DNA of 64,000 bases, from positions 1 through 64,000 of the forward strand of contig ARYC01019201.1 in NCBI GenBank assembly GCA_000711775.1, read 5' to 3'. Both the position numbers and the translations under genes were made by a program. Below the pieces are notes generated by a model. That model worked only from the letters and a program-made list of their open reading frames with translations. It made no database searches and was not told the DNA's origin. Shown in pieces: positions 61,605 to 64,000 of this stretch; the stretch's first letter is position 1; each line of letters begins with the position of its first letter. The DNA is from Oxytricha trifallax (Eukaryota; Ciliophora; Spirotrichea; Sporadotrichida; Oxytrichidae).

Positions 61605-62208
61605 GAATCATTTCTCAACGAGTCCTTAATAATTTACACCTTGTAGTCAATAATTTTAAGGAAATAATTATGAAAAAAAAATTAAAAAAATAATGGTATA
61701 ATAAATAGAACCTGGTAAATATTGAGACATCTACTTCTTTATACCCCAACATAATATATAAAAAAAAGTTTTAATATTTTAGAAAGATTAATAAATAAAT
61801 ATAGCCCTAAATGAATATTCTATAATTTTAATTTATTTTTTACTAACCGCTCAATGAGTCGTATTGTTATATTAAAATTACTAATGAATTTTATTGAAAT
61901 TATATTAAAAAATAATTAAATGTATTATTATTATTTTTAGAATCTCAATCTTTAGCTTTAAATTTTTATAAATATAGATTTAACTGCTTTTATGAACTTA
62001 TTTTAAATTATTATTCTAAAGAAACATATTAGTATCTCCTGTAATTATTCACTTTGAAAATATTAATATGAAACTTTATATTTTAAATATTTCATAATAA
62101 AGCCATTGGAATAATTCATATTACAGTTACTTATAGTTGTAAGAAATTGAAATTTTAATAATAATAATAATAATAAAAATATAATAATAAATAGAATTAT
62201 ATACCAAA
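61605..62208. other. AT-rich stretch with microsatellite
   Basis: No coding frame. A TAA/ATA microsatellite (AATAATAATAATAATAATAA-type) covers about 62155-62192, just upstream of the SF3B6 start. Confidence 0.5.
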
Positions 62209-62913
62209 ATGAACACCAAAGCAAAAAGCAATGTAAGTTAAAACTATATATTTAAATCATAATGAAAAGAATGTAATAAACCTGTCAATATTTTATATAC
62301 TGGAATTGAATTTTAAGAAAATGTTATATTTCATTACAAATAATGCCTATAACTTAATTATGTAAATTGATATTTTAAGAATTTAACTCGATAGTTACTT
62401 AGAATTTTATATTTAATAGTTAATCAATTAGTATATTAGTTTTTTTATCACACTAATTTACTTCATATTTATCAATATGGGTTTAATAATTGCTTAATAT
62501 AGACTCGTCTCCCACCTGAAGTCAACAGAATAGTATTTGTGAGAAATCTTCCTTTCAAGATCACTTCAGATGAATTATTCGATATTTTTGGGAAATATGG
62601 AGCACTCAGATAGATTAGAAAGTAAGTGCAAATTTTAATTTAGGAATTATACTATATTCTGATTAAATCTTTAATCCTCATTTTCTTAATATTTTTGTTT
62701 AGAGGTAATGCTGGAAAGACTAAAGGCACAGCATTTGTAGTGTATGAAGATATTTACGATGCTAAAAACGCAGTGGATCACTTGAATGGATTTAATGTGG
62801 CCGGGAAGTATCTGATTTGCTTGTATTACTAACCAAATAAGCTCAATAAAAAGACTGACACAGGCAAGGTCAAGCAGGAACTAAACTATCTTAAGGAGAA
62901 GTACAATATTTGA
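62209..62913 (+). CDS. SF3B6: splicing factor 3B subunit 6 (p14/SF3B14), RRM protein
   Basis: Subunit of U2 snRNP that contacts the branch-point region. ATG 62209-62211 (MNTKAKSN), then [19 protein letters not shown] (RNP2), [38 protein letters not shown] (RNP1), [22 protein letters not shown] and a C-terminal [18 protein letters not shown] 62911-62913. The order and spacing agree with the metazoan p14 protein over its whole length (about 120 aa). Two GT-AG intervals: 62233-62502 (270 bp, long for these genes; it may include an IES) and 62622-62702 (81 bp). No scrambling. Confidence 0.93.
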
Positions 62914-63363
62914 ATGAGTGGAGTTTATGAATTAATGTTCTAAGGGAAAACTAGATAAAAGAACAAAAATGGAAGCAGTTCATATGCCATGGTTAGAATT
63001 CAAAGTAGAATCTAAAAGTTAATTAATTTCTTAAACAAATAAATTTACATTGATAAATTCACTGAAATTACATTAAATGTCCTAATAATTTAGGTATTAC
63101 ACTATAAAAAGGGAAAGTTAAAGTTTCGTGAATTTCTACAAATATCTTATTTATTCACTAAAATCACAAAAAATGCATTTGATTCAAACAAAAAGATTAG
63201 TTTTACTTAGTAAATATGGAAATTTTGAAAATAGAAGAGTATGTTTGTGTGTTAGGATTCTTATAAAATTATAATATTAGTAACATTTTTAGATAATAGC
63301 GGCTGTGTTAGCAGCTCACTATTCAAATCATTAGAAGATTTAAGATGTAGATCATCTCACCGC
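62914..63363. other. convergent intergenic spacer
   Basis: 450 bp between two convergent genes; AT-rich, nothing recognised. Confidence 0.45.

Positions 63364-64000
<637 letters not shown>

Overview
The window is germline (micronuclear) DNA of a spirotrich ciliate of the Oxytricha/Stylonychia type. Three things in the sequence show this. (1) Coding frames read through TAA and TAG as glutamine and end only at TGA. (2) Nearly every recognisable gene is cut by short AT-rich segments flanked by 2-8 bp direct repeats (pointers); removing a segment with one repeat copy restores the frame, as expected for internal eliminated sequences (IESs) between macronuclear-destined segments (MDSs). (3) A 1.23 kb element has inverted ends beginning C(A4C4)2 and an ANT target duplication, the signature of the oxytrichid telomere-bearing elements (TBE). 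GT-AG introns of about 30-90 bp are also present. The species cannot be named from the sequence.

Layout. 0.3-5.2 kb: three small genes of unknown function and a MAPEG-family membrane protein in four MDSs. 6.0-10.8 kb: a PDK1-like kinase with a C-terminal PH domain (minus), split in its activation segment by a 1.4 kb IES that carries a foldback element. 12.6-13.7 kb: a PP2C phosphatase. 15.0-18.7 kb: an N-myristoylation-type coiled-coil protein; one IES holds the TBE derivative and another a foldback. 20.9-23.3 kb: a long low-complexity protein in at least eight MDSs. 23.5-25.8 kb: an RSG1/CPLANE2-like GTPase and a ketosphinganine-reductase-like SDR. 26-41.7 kb: five papain-family cysteine proteases on the minus strand, with a coiled-coil gene between the first and second.

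42-60.4 kb is the most unusual part. A Nup62/Nsp1 FG-repeat block lies on the plus strand, while the matching linker and coiled-coil C terminus lie inverted 9 kb downstream and share a 13-bp pointer with it: a scrambled gene. Between them are two further partial copies of the C-terminal block. Each of the three C-terminal copies is followed by a divergent plus-strand member of an unrecognised protein family. Three members of that family (708, 723 and 824 codons) are completely uninterrupted, unlike almost all other genes here, which makes them candidates for germline-limited genes. 61-64 kb: an unresolved fragmentary gene, the spliceosomal protein SF3B6 (p14), and a sixth cysteine protease with higher GC that runs off the window.

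The genes form no evident pathway. They look like separate nanochromosome precursors lying side by side. The shared themes are cysteine-protease expansion, foldback or TBE elements sitting inside IESs, and local segmental duplication of a scrambled locus.
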